From CAZTGZ01 sp964613385 (lineage in GTDB: Bacteria; Bacteroidota; Bacteroidia; NS11-12g; UBA9320), in assembly GCA_964613385.1 (NCBI GenBank), contig CAZTGZ010000013.1, positions 1-64,000 on the forward strand: 64,000 nucleotides of DNA, given 5' to 3'. Shown here in pieces: positions 44,454-54,735 of this stretch (the stretch's first letter is position 1; the number at the start of each line of letters is the position of its first letter). A program made the translations under genes and the position numbers. The notes under the pieces are model-generated. The model saw only the letters and a list, made by a program, of their open reading frames with translations. It did no database searches and had not been told where the DNA came from.

Positions 44454-46761
44454 TCAGTTCTTGAACCATCGAAAATACGAACTGCGATTATCCATATGCA
44501 GTACTTTCAGATAATAGCATCCGGAGGTATACGTTGAAACATCCAGTCCCTGTTCATCAATTAGCCCGTTAAACATGACTCTTCCATCTGCAGCGGTTAT
44601 TTCAATCGTACCGGGCAATATATCCGACGGATATTTAACATAGAGCCTATTTTGTGCAGGAACCGGATAAATAACCAAATTTGCCATTTCCGGAATCGGC
44701 AATCCTACATTGGTACCCAGTGAATCAGAAATTGCGCTGCAATTCTCCATGTTATACACTCGAACCTGATAGAATCCGTTATCTGCAGCGGATATACTTA
44801 TCTGTTTTTGATTGGATCCATTCACTTCTGTGCCATTCTTATACCATTGATAAGCCGCTCCTGTGACCGAGGAACTGAGAACATTGTCAATTTTGATGAT
44901 GGTAGGCTTAACCGGATTGGATTTGATCGAAATATTGAAGCTATCTTTAATCGAACATTGTGGCAATTTTGCATTATATAAAGTTACCAAAACACGGAAT
45001 TCACCTGTGTCGCTCATCCAATTCCAAAAGTAATTTTCAGACAACAAATTTTGATTTTGCATCCATTTTATCCCAAATCCGCTTTGAAATACCGAATTGA
45101 TGGACAGGGACTTACCTGCACATCCGGCTTTGTCCTGAAATAAAGTGGATGCCGGTAGATCGAACAATACTATTTCCGTAGAATCAGCTCCAAAGCAACC
45201 CACAGATACATCGGAAAAATACGCATGCACCTTTAGACTGTTTGAAGGGCTGAATCTGATCATAGATTCGTTCGGAAAGGAATATCCGGATACTGTCCAC
45301 ACAAAATCATATGGCAATCCACTTTGGCCCAAGGTAACCGTATCCCCGTTGCAAATTTTCAAAGTATCCGGCATTCCGTTAATTTTCAGCTCATTCGCCA
45401 CTTTCACAACTACCGTATCGAAGTTTTTGCATTGCGTAGTATTTTCAACTTTTAATGAGTAAAGGAAAACCCCACCGTTGGCAGACTCGAATATTGGGGC
45501 AGAAACGGTGGAATCATTCAGCTTTTCCGGACCTGACCACAGGTATTGCTGTCCGGGTTTATAGGCTGATCCGAGTTGTATTTTTTGATTGGGGCAGGCA
45601 TATACAGTATCTGAACCATATGCGAAGGCATCAGGTATGGACAGTGCGCTAAACGAAGCTATGGAGCTCACATAAGCAGGAGAATTACTCCGAATTCTCA
45701 ACAAATGTCCTTTCCCGTATTTCCGTTGAGGAAGTTTTGCCGGAATACTTTGAGGAATTTCCTTCCCGTTAACCGTACGAATGAAAATCGGGCTGGCAAA
45801 AGATCCAAGACTATCGGATAATTCGATCACGAATGTATTGGTTGGATTATAGGTTCCGATGCCTTTATAAGCAGGATTAATCTGGATAAAAAACGAATCG
45901 CCGGGGCAGTTTCCATTACCGGGTAGCGGCGCAATATTGTGAAGAAGATTGAAGTAAATTTTACCACATCCCGAACAGGCCAGTACCATTAAATCCTGGG
46001 TGGCGTTGATGTACATTCCGGCCGGCTTATTGTATCCAATTTGTTTAACGGAGTCACTAAAGTCAGGAGCAAAGCGATANNNNNNNNNNNNNNNNNNNCA
46101 AATAGCTGTCGCCGTGATTGGTTGTGTAATAGTTACCCTGTGCATCCTGACGAATAGAATGCATGTAATCGAGATTTGTTTTTTTGAGCGTATCGATTTT
46201 ACCGGTACTTGTATTCACTTGAAGTATCGGTGAATCCGCCGTATCGCACACTACCAAAAGTCGGTTCGACCGATCGAACAGCAATCCGGAAGGTTTTTGA
46301 ATCCCGGAAGCCAGAACACTGAAACTTACCTGATAAAATGGTGGTGGGCCTACCACTCCTTTGATGATATTTCCTTTGGCACCATCGCTCAAATAAAAGG
46401 TTCCCGAGTTGAGGGCATCAACAACTCCGGATCTCAGGTCAGCAGCGTTTGGTACGGGAACCGAAAGAATGGGACTGGCAGTAAGAAGGTCGAAAACCTT
46501 AATCTGCATGCTGTCTAATACTAAAATAACACGGGTAGTTCCCAGGTCACCGAATAATATATCCTGAGGCTGATACAATCCGGTAATGATTTTGGTTGCA
46601 TTAAATAAGGTATCCAGTCTAAATACGCATTGTGCACCTTTATCCAGAATATAATATGATTTATTGCTATTCTCATAGGTCACTGCAACCGGTGATGTGT
46701 ATTGAGCCCAAGCTGTAGCGGGCAAAATCCAAATGATCAAAATATAAAGGACTGTTCTCAT
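44454..46761 (-). CDS. T9SS-secreted propeller/Ig-like protein (split by assembly gap)
   Basis: Two reading frames separated by 19 Ns (46080-46098) make one protein of about 770 residues. The first part has a signal peptide (ATAWAQ) and an NHL/YncE-like propeller (TGLYQPQDILFGD, SGIQKPSGLLFDRSNR). The text after the gap resumes the same propeller (YNKPAGMYINATQDLMVLAC). Then come Ig-like regions with the YQWYKNGTEVNGS motif and a type A T9SS tail (LVIYPVPAQNRLYVKYP, YTSGCYYLKVLH). It overlaps the RmlD-like gene upstream by 4 bp. The frame mismatch across the Ns reflects an unsized gap. Confidence 0.82.
46080..46098. other. assembly gap (19 N) in T9SS propeller gene
   Basis: Nineteen Ns. The gene length across it is not a multiple of three, so the true gap length differs. 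Confidence 0.95.
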
Positions 46762-47678
46762 TTTCTATAAGTATTTAATTGTACATCCAGCAAATCCATG
46801 CCTTCTTCAAAGCTACGTGGATTGTAGCCTAATTCTGTCATGGCTTTGTCTATTTTGAGACCGGTAAAGGGAGGTCTGACTGCAGGTTGATTCAGTGTGT
46901 TGCTCTTAACTTTACGCACGTTTTCCATGCTAAGATTGTATTTTTTCGCAACGCGTTGCACTAATTCATAAATATTCATTAAGTCCTTACCACAGATATT
47001 ATAAATGCCATTCGCCTCATATTTTTCAATCAATCTGCACCCAATGGCAAGATCTTCTGCCAAAGTTGGGGTTCGATACTGATCGTCGACAACCTGTATC
47101 TGTTTTCCGGATTCCAAAGCACCTTTTGCCCATAATACTACATTACTTCTGCTCATATCCTGAACCAAGCCATATACCAAAACTGTTCTGACAATAGCCC
47201 AGGACTTTGCATACTTTTTGACCATGTTTTCACCATCCAATTTACTTTGACCGTAAAAACTGAGTGGCGCGGGCTCATCCTCTTCTGAATAAGGTCCATT
47301 TTGTCCGTCAAAAATAAAATCCGTGCTCAAATGAATCAATTGAGCTCCGATTCTGTTCGAAGCCAGGGCCAGGTTCTTTACGGCTTCAACATTCATTTCA
47401 AGGCATCGTTCTTTTTCAACTTCACATTCATCCACATTGGTCATGGCAGCCGTATGAATGATGCAATCCGGGGAATATTGGTTTAAAATAGCATCGATAT
47501 CATTGGGTGCACAAATGTCCAGGCTTACGTAGTCGAACATACCGGATTTTGGATGCCGACTTGGGCCTTTTCCTGTAGCAACCAGGTGAATATCAGATTC
47601 TTGTAAATATATATCTGTGAGTTTTTGACCGAGTAGTCCATTGCTGCCGGTTACTAAAACGGTTTTAACTTGATTCAT
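46758..47678 (-). CDS. RmlD-like sugar-nucleotide reductase (extended SDR)
   Basis: 306 residues. Rossmann loop GSNGLLGQ (11-18), substrate-side AAMTNVDECE, the STDFIFDG block and catalytic YGQSK near 147, followed by VRTVLVYG. This is the dTDP-4-dehydrorhamnose reductase (RmlD) pattern. The rest of the dTDP-rhamnose pathway (RmlA-C) is not in the window, so the exact nucleotide sugar is uncertain. It ends inside the start of the T9SS propeller gene and begins inside the end of the GSCFA gene. Confidence 0.85.
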   Translation of the reverse strand: MNQVKTVLVTGSNGLLGQKLTDIYLQESDIHLVATGKGPSRHPKSGMFDYVSLDICAPNDIDAILNQYSPDCIIHTAAMTNVDECEVEKERCLEMNVEAVKNLALASNRIGAQLIHLSTDFIFDGQNGPYSEEDEPAPLSFYGQSKLDGENMVKKYAKSWAIVRTVLVYGLVQDMSRSNVVLWAKGALESGKQIQVVDDQYRTPTLAEDLAIGCRLIEKYEANGIYNICGKDLMNIYELVQRVAKKYNLSMENVRKVKSNTLNQPAVRPPFTGLKIDKAMTELGYNPRSFEEGMDLLDVQLNTYRK

Positions 47679-48648
47679 GCATTTCTTTTAAAAGTTGGCC
47701 GCGGGCAAAGTTAAAATCTGAATCCGGATACCTCTGTTCCATCCATTGCAGTTTATCAACTACCGAACCCATATATCGCTTATATTCTTCTCCCTGCTTA
47801 TGCATTGGCCGATGTTGAATGAGCTTGTAAAATTGAAGATGGTCCATCATATGGGCCTTCATTTCCTCACTTGCATATGCGTACGGGAATTTTTCCCAGA
47901 TGTAATCAACAGCTAAACGATTCGGATGTAACAGATCCTCCGCATAGAAGCGATAATCCCTCAATTCATCGATGAGTAACTCATACGCCGGAAAATAATG
48001 CACACCATCTAATTTCAATAATTCCTCCAAAGCCATAAACAAAGGCGCTTTGTTGAAATGTACATTTCCCTGCTTCTGATATCTCACCGGACTTATGGTG
48101 AAAATCCATTTGGAATCCGGATTAAGAGATCGTACACCTTCTATCAATGAAGTCCATTCGCTGACAATTTGAGCCGGAGATTCCTTTTGAAGTTCAAATA
48201 AAGAAGCGGGAAGTTTATGACAATTGGCCACTTTTTGCTGTGTATCTTTAAGCGCAAATCCCAAGGCTGTTCCAAAAGTAACGACAACCACAACCCCCGG
48301 AGTCAGTAAAAATTCTCTGGTCAAATTTCTGACCCTGGTAATTTGTTGTTTGAGGTCCTGAAGACTGCTCCCATTAATACTTCCATGCATGTCAAAAGAA
48401 TACCAGACTCCGTGATTTTCGACACATGTTTCCTCTTCGGATTCTAATTGGTTCAAGGAAAGGTACAACGTTTTGAAGATTGCGTGTGGCTGATATAGGG
48501 TTCCGAAAGGCTGCGACAGGCACCTTAGGCCGGAAATCTTCATTTTTTCGCCCATTTCACCGGCAAAGCAAGAACCGGACAGTATGATTTTTTTGTCAGG
48601 TGTTAAACGAATATCCTGAGGCAACGGGACCTCTAAATGCCATTTCAT
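47665..48648 (-). CDS. GSCFA-domain protein
   Basis: 327 residues from the ATG at 48648. An in-frame ATG at 48678 would lie upstream of the promoter element at 48656-48663. The motif GSCFAGEMGEKM (25-36) defines the family, a Bacteroidota group with an SGNH-hydrolase-like fold and probable activity on polysaccharide or lipid esters (inference). Further blocks FGTALGF and WIFTISPVRY fit. It overlaps the RmlD-like gene by 14 bp, implying one operon 48648 to 43520. Confidence 0.88.
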   Translation of the reverse strand: MKWHLEVPLPQDIRLTPDKKIILSGSCFAGEMGEKMKISGLRCLSQPFGTLYQPHAIFKTLYLSLNQLESEEETCVENHGVWYSFDMHGSINGSSLQDLKQQITRVRNLTREFLLTPGVVVVVTFGTALGFALKDTQQKVANCHKLPASLFELQKESPAQIVSEWTSLIEGVRSLNPDSKWIFTISPVRYQKQGNVHFNKAPLFMALEELLKLDGVHYFPAYELLIDELRDYRFYAEDLLHPNRLAVDYIWEKFPYAYASEEMKAHMMDHLQFYKLIQHRPMHKQGEEYKRYMGSVVDKLQWMEQRYPDSDFNFARGQLLKEMHESS

Positions 48649-48655
48649 TGGTTGC

Positions 48656-48663
48656 CAAATATA
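48656..48663 (-). promoter_or_regulatory. -7 element of GSCFA operon
   Basis: Plus-strand CAAATATA, TATATTTG on the minus strand, 7 bp before the ATG at 48648. Confidence 0.6.
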
Positions 48664-48716
48664 CTTTATCATCGCCAAAACTGACCATTGTCAGACTTCA
48701 AAAGGCCAATTTTGGT

Positions 48717-48724
48717 TAACTTTG
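48717..48724 (+). promoter_or_regulatory. -7 element of outer-membrane protein gene 48739
   Basis: TAACTTTG, a perfect TAnnTTTG, 14 bp before the ATG at 48739; it fixes that start over the in-frame codon at 48688. Confidence 0.6.
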
Positions 48725-48738
48725 ATAAAAACCAAAAA

Positions 48739-49632
48739 ATGCGCAAATTCCTGTTTATTCTTTTTTGCAGTCTTGCTGTTTCTCACGCACAAGCTCAGCA
48801 ATCAGACACCACTACCTGGGTTCTTTTATTGAATGATGGAGGTGAAATAATGGGTCAGATTTTGTCTGAAGATGAATGGGCATATCGCGTTCAAACGGCA
48901 AAACAAGGCATCATTTTAGTGCCGAAATACGTGGTGAAGGAAAAGCTGGTGCCCAGTGCCCGGGACATACAGATTTCTAAATTCTCCGTTCCCAATCCCC
49001 ATCCGACGAGATATTTTTATTCTCCAACAGCCGAACCCTTGAAAAAAGGTGAAGGATACATACAGTCTTTATATTTTGTGTCTGCACAAATGCAGTACGG
49101 ATTTACGGATCATTTGTCTGCAGGGGTTGCAACCACAGTGGTGGGTGCTCCTATTTTGGTTTCACTCAAGTATGGACATAAGTTGTCAGAAAAGGTCTCT
49201 CTGGCGGCCGGTATACAAGCAGGAAATATGAGTTGGGTGAATTCCCATCTCTCATTGGGTGTTGGTTTTTTAACGGCCACGATGGGCGGTGCTGAAAATA
49301 GTTTAAGTATTTCGGGTGGGTATGGTTTTATGAGGGACAGACAAGAATACGAGCGGATGATTACAACTCCCCCATTTTATGAATATTATGACTCCACCAG
49401 CTTTGAGCAGGCAGCCCTGTTCAGTTTAAGCGGGATACGAAGAATATCACCCAAAGCCAGTCTTCTGGCGGAGGTTTGGTATATCCCATCTGAAGATGCA
49501 GTTTTTGGAGGGCCCGGATTGAGAATATTTCCGGGAAGAAAAATATGCTGGGATTTTCTGATGTGCGCAGTGATCAGTCCAAAACTGGATTTTTTCGTCA
49601 TACCGGGAATCAGCGCTACCTGGAAAATTTAA
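48739..49632 (+). CDS. outer-membrane beta-barrel protein
   Basis: 297 residues with a signal peptide ending SHAQAQ. A short soluble N-terminal part (LLLNDGGEIMGQILSED, a strand pattern like an SH3-type or Sm-like domain) precedes a barrel with the Bacteroidota motif NPHPTRYFYSPTAEPLKKGE and repeated strands rich in Gly. Function not recognised. It is divergent from the GSCFA operon and shares a TTAA stop tetranucleotide with the opposing OppC gene. Confidence 0.75.
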   Translation: MRKFLFILFCSLAVSHAQAQQSDTTTWVLLLNDGGEIMGQILSEDEWAYRVQTAKQGIILVPKYVVKEKLVPSARDIQISKFSVPNPHPTRYFYSPTAEPLKKGEGYIQSLYFVSAQMQYGFTDHLSAGVATTVVGAPILVSLKYGHKLSEKVSLAAGIQAGNMSWVNSHLSLGVGFLTATMGGAENSLSISGGYGFMRDRQEYERMITTPPFYEYYDSTSFEQAALFSLSGIRRISPKASLLAEVWYIPSEDAVFGGPGLRIFPGRKICWDFLMCAVISPKLDFFVIPGISATWKI

Positions 49633-50711
49633 TGCACGTCTAAGGCGTCTCTAAGACCATTTCCGACAAAATTGAAGGCCATAACCGTAAGCATAATTGC
49701 CAATCCGGGGAAAATGGCCAAATGTGCAGCGTCGAAGACAATGTATCCGTAATGTTCTTTTATCATCATTCCCCAACTGGGCATTGGCGGCTGCACCCCC
49801 AGACCTAAAAAGCTGAGTCCTGCTTCTAGTAATATAGCTGATGCAAAGTTGGCCGCACAAACCACAATAATAGGACCGGAGATATTCGGAAGAATATGCC
49901 CGAACATTATGCGTAAATTGCTGAATCCCATAATTTTAGCTGCCTGAACATATTCAAGTTCCTTAACAGATTTTACTTGTCCTCTGACAATTCTGGCCAA
50001 CTCAACCCACATACTTAATCCAACCGCAACAAAAACTTGCCAATAACCCTTTCCCAACGCCATGGATAAAGCAATGACTATCAATAAAGTCGGTAAGCTC
50101 CATACGACATTTATGAACCACATCACCACCTTATCGACCCAACCTCCGAAATAACCACCCAATAAACCCAGGGTGACTCCAATTAACAAACTGATACCCA
50201 CTGCCAGAAGTCCCACGGATAAACTTACCCGAGTGCCGAGCATGAGCCGGCTCAGCATATCTCGTCCAAACCTGTCGGTGCCAAGCCAGAATTTTCGTTT
50301 AATCAGATAATGGCCTTTTTGAATATGACTGTGTAGTTCAGGTGAAAGATGAACTCCCTGTACGGGAGCATTCGGTTGGGAGAAGAACAAGGTATCGTTG
50401 AAAAAGAAATGCGTATCAATGGGTATTTCTTCAGCTATTTCGGGCGTACCCTTCCACCACTTTGTCATCACATCAACCTCTTCATTTTCATGTAGTTGTA
50501 AAAAAGTAGCTTCATGGCCCATGTTTTTCAAAGTCATGGAAATGTGCATCCTGTTGGCATTCGGCGTAGAATCGGGTAAAATTGGGTAGGCCAGCAAAAC
50601 CATCAGTACCAATGAAGCGAGAAAAACCAATGATGCCATGGCTAATCTGTTCTTTTTGAACTTCTTCCAGGCTGTATTTTTTAACTCGTTTTGGCTATTT
50701 TGGTCGTTCAC
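49629..50711 (-). CDS. OppC-like ABC transporter permease
   Basis: 360 residues starting at GTG 50711, which overlaps the stop of the O-antigen ligase as GTGA; an ATG further upstream at 50777 is inside that gene. TM1 at about 22-45, then an unusually long periplasmic segment of about 90 residues, then the binding-protein-dependent permease domain: GTDRFGRDMLSRLMLGTRVSL, the EAA-type loop YVQAAKIMGFSNLRIMFGHI, and LEAGLSFLGLGVQPPMPSWG. It belongs to peptide/nickel importers, but no OppA, B, D or F partner lies in the window. Confidence 0.9.
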   Translation of the reverse strand: MNDQNSQNELKNTAWKKFKKNRLAMASLVFLASLVLMVLLAYPILPDSTPNANRMHISMTLKNMGHEATFLQLHENEEVDVMTKWWKGTPEIAEEIPIDTHFFFNDTLFFSQPNAPVQGVHLSPELHSHIQKGHYLIKRKFWLGTDRFGRDMLSRLMLGTRVSLSVGLLAVGISLLIGVTLGLLGGYFGGWVDKVVMWFINVVWSLPTLLIVIALSMALGKGYWQVFVAVGLSMWVELARIVRGQVKSVKELEYVQAAKIMGFSNLRIMFGHILPNISGPIIVVCAANFASAILLEAGLSFLGLGVQPPMPSWGMMIKEHYGYIVFDAAHLAIFPGLAIMLTVMAFNFVGNGLRDALDVH

Positions 50712-52162
50712 GTGGATGGATTGGGCTCTTTGTGGTGCCAGACTCTCAGTGCAGTTAAAATGGCCATAAATCCCCACATAGGCACTGCAATTTTATCGAA
50801 TTCACAATAATTATTCAGAACCGCATGTCCAAAATAGGTAATCAAACCCAGAACAGCAGCGGCCGCCATGTATCTCACACCCAGGTCAGAGCCTTTTTGA
50901 AAAAGATAAAATCCATTGGAAATACTTATTAAAACAATGAGCAACCAACCCAATGCACCGAACAGGCCACTTTCGCAAAGCGGTCGCAAATATTCGCTAT
51001 GAACATTTCCGAGATCACCGCTATGGGTGCTTATGATGGTTAATTCGCTGCTGATTTGAAATGGGGCGTATTGAAATGTATACGTTCCCGGTCCCCAGCC
51101 TAATATCGGTTTTTCTTCAAACATCCGTACCGCACAACTCCAGCGATTCAGGCGTTCGAGGTTAGATGGGTCCGTACTTACGTTAGAAAAAGAATGCAGA
51201 TGCTCTTCAATGTCATCAGCACTTTCGTTTTTGTTTCTGGAGAGCTCATTCAGAACATCCTGCTGCACCAGAAAGAACCCAACGGCTGCCAGCGAGCCCA
51301 CCATAAGCAAGGTTCGAAACCGAATGCCCAATAACATAAGGCCGAAAACAACAAATGCCAAGGTAACGCTTAACCAGGAAGCGCGTGTAAAACTCAAGAT
51401 AACTCCGGTAATAATAATTGCCAATAAAGCAAAAGCGAATATGCGAAGTGAAATATTCATTTGGTATATATGGCCAAATACCACATATATAAAGAGCGGC
51501 GGAATGCAGAATGAAATGGCCGCTGCATACATACCATGATCCGGCAAAAAGGGTCGCATGGCAGTGTATGCATAATATCGGGTAAAAGATCCCTGATAAT
51601 GATTAGCGAGTGTGTAAAGAACCAATATCGCCGTGGCTATACTGAACAGCCAGATAAATATATGAATGGCCCTGAATTTTCTGAATAATACCGCCAATCC
51701 CAAATAACAAACCATTACAAACCAGGTACGGGCGAGAAAATACTTGAAGCTAACCAGGGGAAGCGTACTTGTACAAGCTGTAACAAATAACCAGCAAAGG
51801 TCTCCCAAGATGACCAATGACAGTGAGTGCATGATGATTTTAGAGGGAAACCCGGATCCGGTGAGTGCCTTAAAAACAAATCCGGCAAACAACAACATGA
51901 TTAATGGCTCTGTTGGTAAACTCAATCCCATACCGCCTCCGATGTCTTTGATGGGGACGGACAGAGGAACGGAAAATGCGATGAGGTACAACAATTTTTC
52001 CTGATCAAAAACGAGCAGATAGAATAAAACCAGGAGCACGGGTAATCCGAGCAGATAATACCACTCAAACGGAATGAGGCTGAGCGAAATTCCAATAAAA
52101 GCGGCAGTGAGTAAAAACCAGCGCCGAAGTGTGATCTGATCAGGATTCAAGCCGGATAGCAT
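50708..52162 (-). CDS. O-antigen ligase/polymerase (Wzy_C family)
   Basis: 484 residues with about twelve membrane helices. The large periplasmic loop carries the Wzy_C signature NRWSCAVRMFEEKPILGWGP and HSEYLRPLCESGLFGALGW. Such enzymes polymerise or ligate polysaccharide repeat units at the periplasmic face of the inner membrane. It overlaps the Wzz-like gene by 23 bp upstream and the OppC gene by 4 bp downstream. Confidence 0.92.
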   Translation of the reverse strand: MLSGLNPDQITLRRWFLLTAAFIGISLSLIPFEWYYLLGLPVLLVLFYLLVFDQEKLLYLIAFSVPLSVPIKDIGGGMGLSLPTEPLIMLLFAGFVFKALTGSGFPSKIIMHSLSLVILGDLCWLFVTACTSTLPLVSFKYFLARTWFVMVCYLGLAVLFRKFRAIHIFIWLFSIATAILVLYTLANHYQGSFTRYYAYTAMRPFLPDHGMYAAAISFCIPPLFIYVVFGHIYQMNISLRIFAFALLAIIITGVILSFTRASWLSVTLAFVVFGLMLLGIRFRTLLMVGSLAAVGFFLVQQDVLNELSRNKNESADDIEEHLHSFSNVSTDPSNLERLNRWSCAVRMFEEKPILGWGPGTYTFQYAPFQISSELTIISTHSGDLGNVHSEYLRPLCESGLFGALGWLLIVLISISNGFYLFQKGSDLGVRYMAAAAVLGLITYFGHAVLNNYCEFDKIAVPMWGFMAILTALRVWHHKEPNPST

Positions 52163-53186
52163 CGGTTTTTCCGGTAATTTTCTTCCAATTTTCTAACAGA
52201 AGTACCGCGATAATCATAAATACAAAAGTTGCAATCATGGTAGACAATACAATCAACCATCGGATTGGAGTAGCCTTTTTTTCTGCAGGAGTTGCCGGGG
52301 TGACTAAGAATTTATGTGTCAATGTTTTTTCAACATCAATTTTAGCCTTTTCATAACGTTTTCTCATTAAACTTAAATTCTCCAACTCAAGAATAAGTGT
52401 TTCGTTATAGTAGGTAAAATCAGGGCCGTACTTAGCCAAATTAGATTGTTGTTGTTCCAATTCCAGCAACATGGATCCTGATCTTCCGGCGGCTTTCAAT
52501 TTATAAATCTCTTCTGAAACAGCTCTCGACTGCTCCTCATAGTTTGTAATTCCCAAATCTGCCAACTCCTTGAGTTTCACTCTGTAATCCCAAACTTCCT
52601 TTTCTTTGGATTTATATTGGTCTTCAATGATTTTAAACGCTTCCAAGGCCACTTGCTGTTGTATTTCCGTCTTCACACTGTCGTACAGAGAAGTGATTCC
52701 ATTGGCGATATTGGCAGCCATAACGGGATCCACATCCAGTACGCTAACTTTTACACTCAGATACCTGGTGCGTTTGAACTCTATGTTTTCGGACATCCGT
52801 TTTGCGAGTTCGGTATATGGACTTTTTCCTTTGGGATCAATGCCATAATGCTTCATGAGATCGTAGTTTCTTACGATTCGATTTTGCAGATTACTGGATT
52901 GCAGAATTTGCAGCGCATTTTCAGCTTCTTCTTCTTCTCCAAAAGCCAGGACGTCAGCTTCTCTTTTATTCAAATCTGTGAACATGGCGTTACCGATTGA
53001 ATTAACCGTTGTTGGATAAAAAATGGCTTCTGCTTTGTACCTGGGCGCAATAAACATCGGACTCGATAATATAGAGGCGCCGATAGCGGCGGCGGCGCAA
53101 GCGATCATGATGGGTTTTCTCCATCTGTAAATGAAACGGATGATGCCAATAAAATCGAAATCAAAGGCTTTTTCCTTATCCTGCAT
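52140..53186 (-). CDS. Wzz/polysaccharide chain-length determinant-like protein
   Basis: 348 residues. Membrane helices flank a long periplasmic part: TM1 at about 24-43 and TM2 near 310-330 (IRWLIVLSTMIATFVFMI). The segment between has the Wzz features RYKAEAIFYP near the N-terminus and a coiled-coil region about 180-295. No BY-kinase domain follows, so it is a chain-length regulator rather than a Wzc kinase. With the Wzy-like and Wzx-like genes it forms a Wzy-dependent polysaccharide export set. Confidence 0.88.
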   Translation of the reverse strand: MQDKEKAFDFDFIGIIRFIYRWRKPIMIACAAAAIGASILSSPMFIAPRYKAEAIFYPTTVNSIGNAMFTDLNKREADVLAFGEEEEAENALQILQSSNLQNRIVRNYDLMKHYGIDPKGKSPYTELAKRMSENIEFKRTRYLSVKVSVLDVDPVMAANIANGITSLYDSVKTEIQQQVALEAFKIIEDQYKSKEKEVWDYRVKLKELADLGITNYEEQSRAVSEEIYKLKAAGRSGSMLLELEQQQSNLAKYGPDFTYYNETLILELENLSLMRKRYEKAKIDVEKTLTHKFLVTPATPAEKKATPIRWLIVLSTMIATFVFMIIAVLLLENWKKITGKTDAIRLES

Positions 53187-53207
53187 GTAGATTGATTATA
53201 AAGTTCG

Positions 53208-53215
53208 CAAAAATA
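53208..53215 (-). promoter_or_regulatory. -7 element of Wzz-like gene
   Basis: Plus-strand CAAAAATA, TATTTTTG on the minus strand followed by CG, 21 bp before the ATG at 53186. Confidence 0.55.
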
Positions 53216-53293
53216 TCAAAAAATGGCGGGCTTGTTCCTTTCTATGAAGCGTCAAACCTTCAACGTCATTTATGTTGGTTTAATATGTACAAT

Positions 53294-54733
53294 TTATCTA
53301 TTGGGGAAAACGGAATGCAGAATTCGAGTTCGAAGCGAAGAAATATTTAATAACCACGCGCAAATGTAGAAGACAGCAAGGATTATAACAATCGACAATA
53401 TCCAACTGAAATGGGCCAAAAACACCCCATAGGATGACACAGAAGCAATTATCAGCCATGATATAAACTTCAGGATTTCACCGGGAATGATTTGTATTGA
53501 AAAGAGCTTTCCGGATTTATAAAAACATCCCAGGGCAAAAATACTCTGAGAAAACAGGGTAGCCATGGCTGCTCCAAGACTGCCCAATTCCGGAATGAGT
53601 ATAAAATTTCCAGCTATGTTGAGCACAACGGTTCCCACGGCCAGGAAATTCAGGAACTTCAATGAACCATGAGCTGTGAGCAAAGTTCCATATACATAGA
53701 TCAGTCCAATAAAGGGCAAAACGGCCATGAGCATGAAAAAGACATCAAATGCCTGAACATTGTTCTTTGCCGGATATAAAAGATGGATAATCTGCTCGCT
53801 ATATAAAAAAGAGGTCCATGATATGGGTATCAGTAAAATCAATAATCCTGAGGCGCTAACAGAAGTAAGCCGGGCGACTTCGGTGGCGTTTTTAAGGCGC
53901 GATGCCAATTCCGGCAACAGTAAGCCGCTGAATACCGCCAGTAGCATGGTTCCTGCATCCAAAAGTCGGTAACTCATAGCGTAGGCTTCGGTTTCCAGCA
54001 ATCCATTGACTGATAAATATCGAAGCATCACGGCATCGCTTCGGGTATAAATTCCCATTAATGCGACCAGCAATGCATATGGCCAGGTTTCCTTGAGCCA
54101 GGAAAAATTTATGTTGTTGGTTGCCTCACGGTGCTTCCAATTTGGCCATAACATGAGCCAGGATGCTATGGCTGTAAACAGCACCCCTGCCACCTGAATT
54201 AAAATAAAGGTAAGTATATTGAAATGTTCGTTTAATGCGGGAATCCAGAGAAAAAGTGCACATGCCAGCAGGGAGAACAAGCGCTCACTTACCGAAAGCC
54301 AGCCTTCAGTTTTGTATTTACCTAATGCGGTAATACTGCTTCTAAAAAATAATCCCAGGGATTGCAATACCTGATATGCCGCTATACCGGAAAGCAGAAT
54401 TACCTCACTTTTGTCTATTTTGAGCACCCATGCCGAAGCGAACAATACAGCGATGTATAGTATCGCTAAAAATGCCTTTAAACGGCCTAATGCCGGCGTT
54501 CCGGAAATAAGAAAATCGCGGTTTGAGGCAATTTTGGTGTTGTTGTACGTATGTATACCCAAATCCAGAAGTATCACAAATAAGATACTGAAACTGAGCC
54601 AGGTATAGTAAGATACATAATCGGCCGGAGGTAACAAGTTTTGCACTGACCGGTCGATGATTAAAATCCAGGCAGGTTTTACCAGAATGTTTAAGAATTG
54701 GACAAATGCGGCCTGCCTAAGAAATTTCTGCAT
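53294..54733 (-). CDS. Wzx-like polysaccharide flippase (MATE/MVF superfamily)
   Basis: 479 residues, about twelve to fourteen membrane helices, no soluble domain. The pattern of paired helices with YTWLSFSILFVILLDLGIHTY near the start and LASRLKNATEVARLT between the two halves is that of oligosaccharide flippases. It starts 2 bp after the kynurenine-monooxygenase stop, so the two are probably on one transcript. Confidence 0.87.
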   Translation of the reverse strand: MQKFLRQAAFVQFLNILVKPAWILIIDRSVQNLLPPADYVSYYTWLSFSILFVILLDLGIHTYNNTKIASNRDFLISGTPALGRLKAFLAILYIAVLFASAWVLKIDKSEVILLSGIAAYQVLQSLGLFFRSSITALGKYKTEGWLSVSERLFSLLACALFLWIPALNEHFNILTFILIQVAGVLFTAIASWLMLWPNWKHREATNNINFSWLKETWPYALLVALMGIYTRSDAVMLRYLSVNGLLETEAYAMSYRLLDAGTMLLAVFSGLLLPELASRLKNATEVARLTSVSASGLLILLIPISWTSFLYSEQIIHLLYPAKNNVQAFDVFFMLMAVLPFIGLIYVYGTLLTAHGSLKFLNFLAVGTVVLNIAGNFILIPELGSLGAAMATLFSQSIFALGCFYKSGKLFSIQIIPGEILKFISWLIIASVSSYGVFLAHFSWILSIVIILAVFYICAWLLNISSLRTRILHSVFPNR

Positions 54734-54735
54734 GA

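Noticed and set aside
51210..51539. 109-codon open frame on the plus strand
   Set aside because: Antisense to membrane helices of the O-antigen ligase; its Lys/Asn/Thr-rich composition is the mirror of hydrophobic codons.
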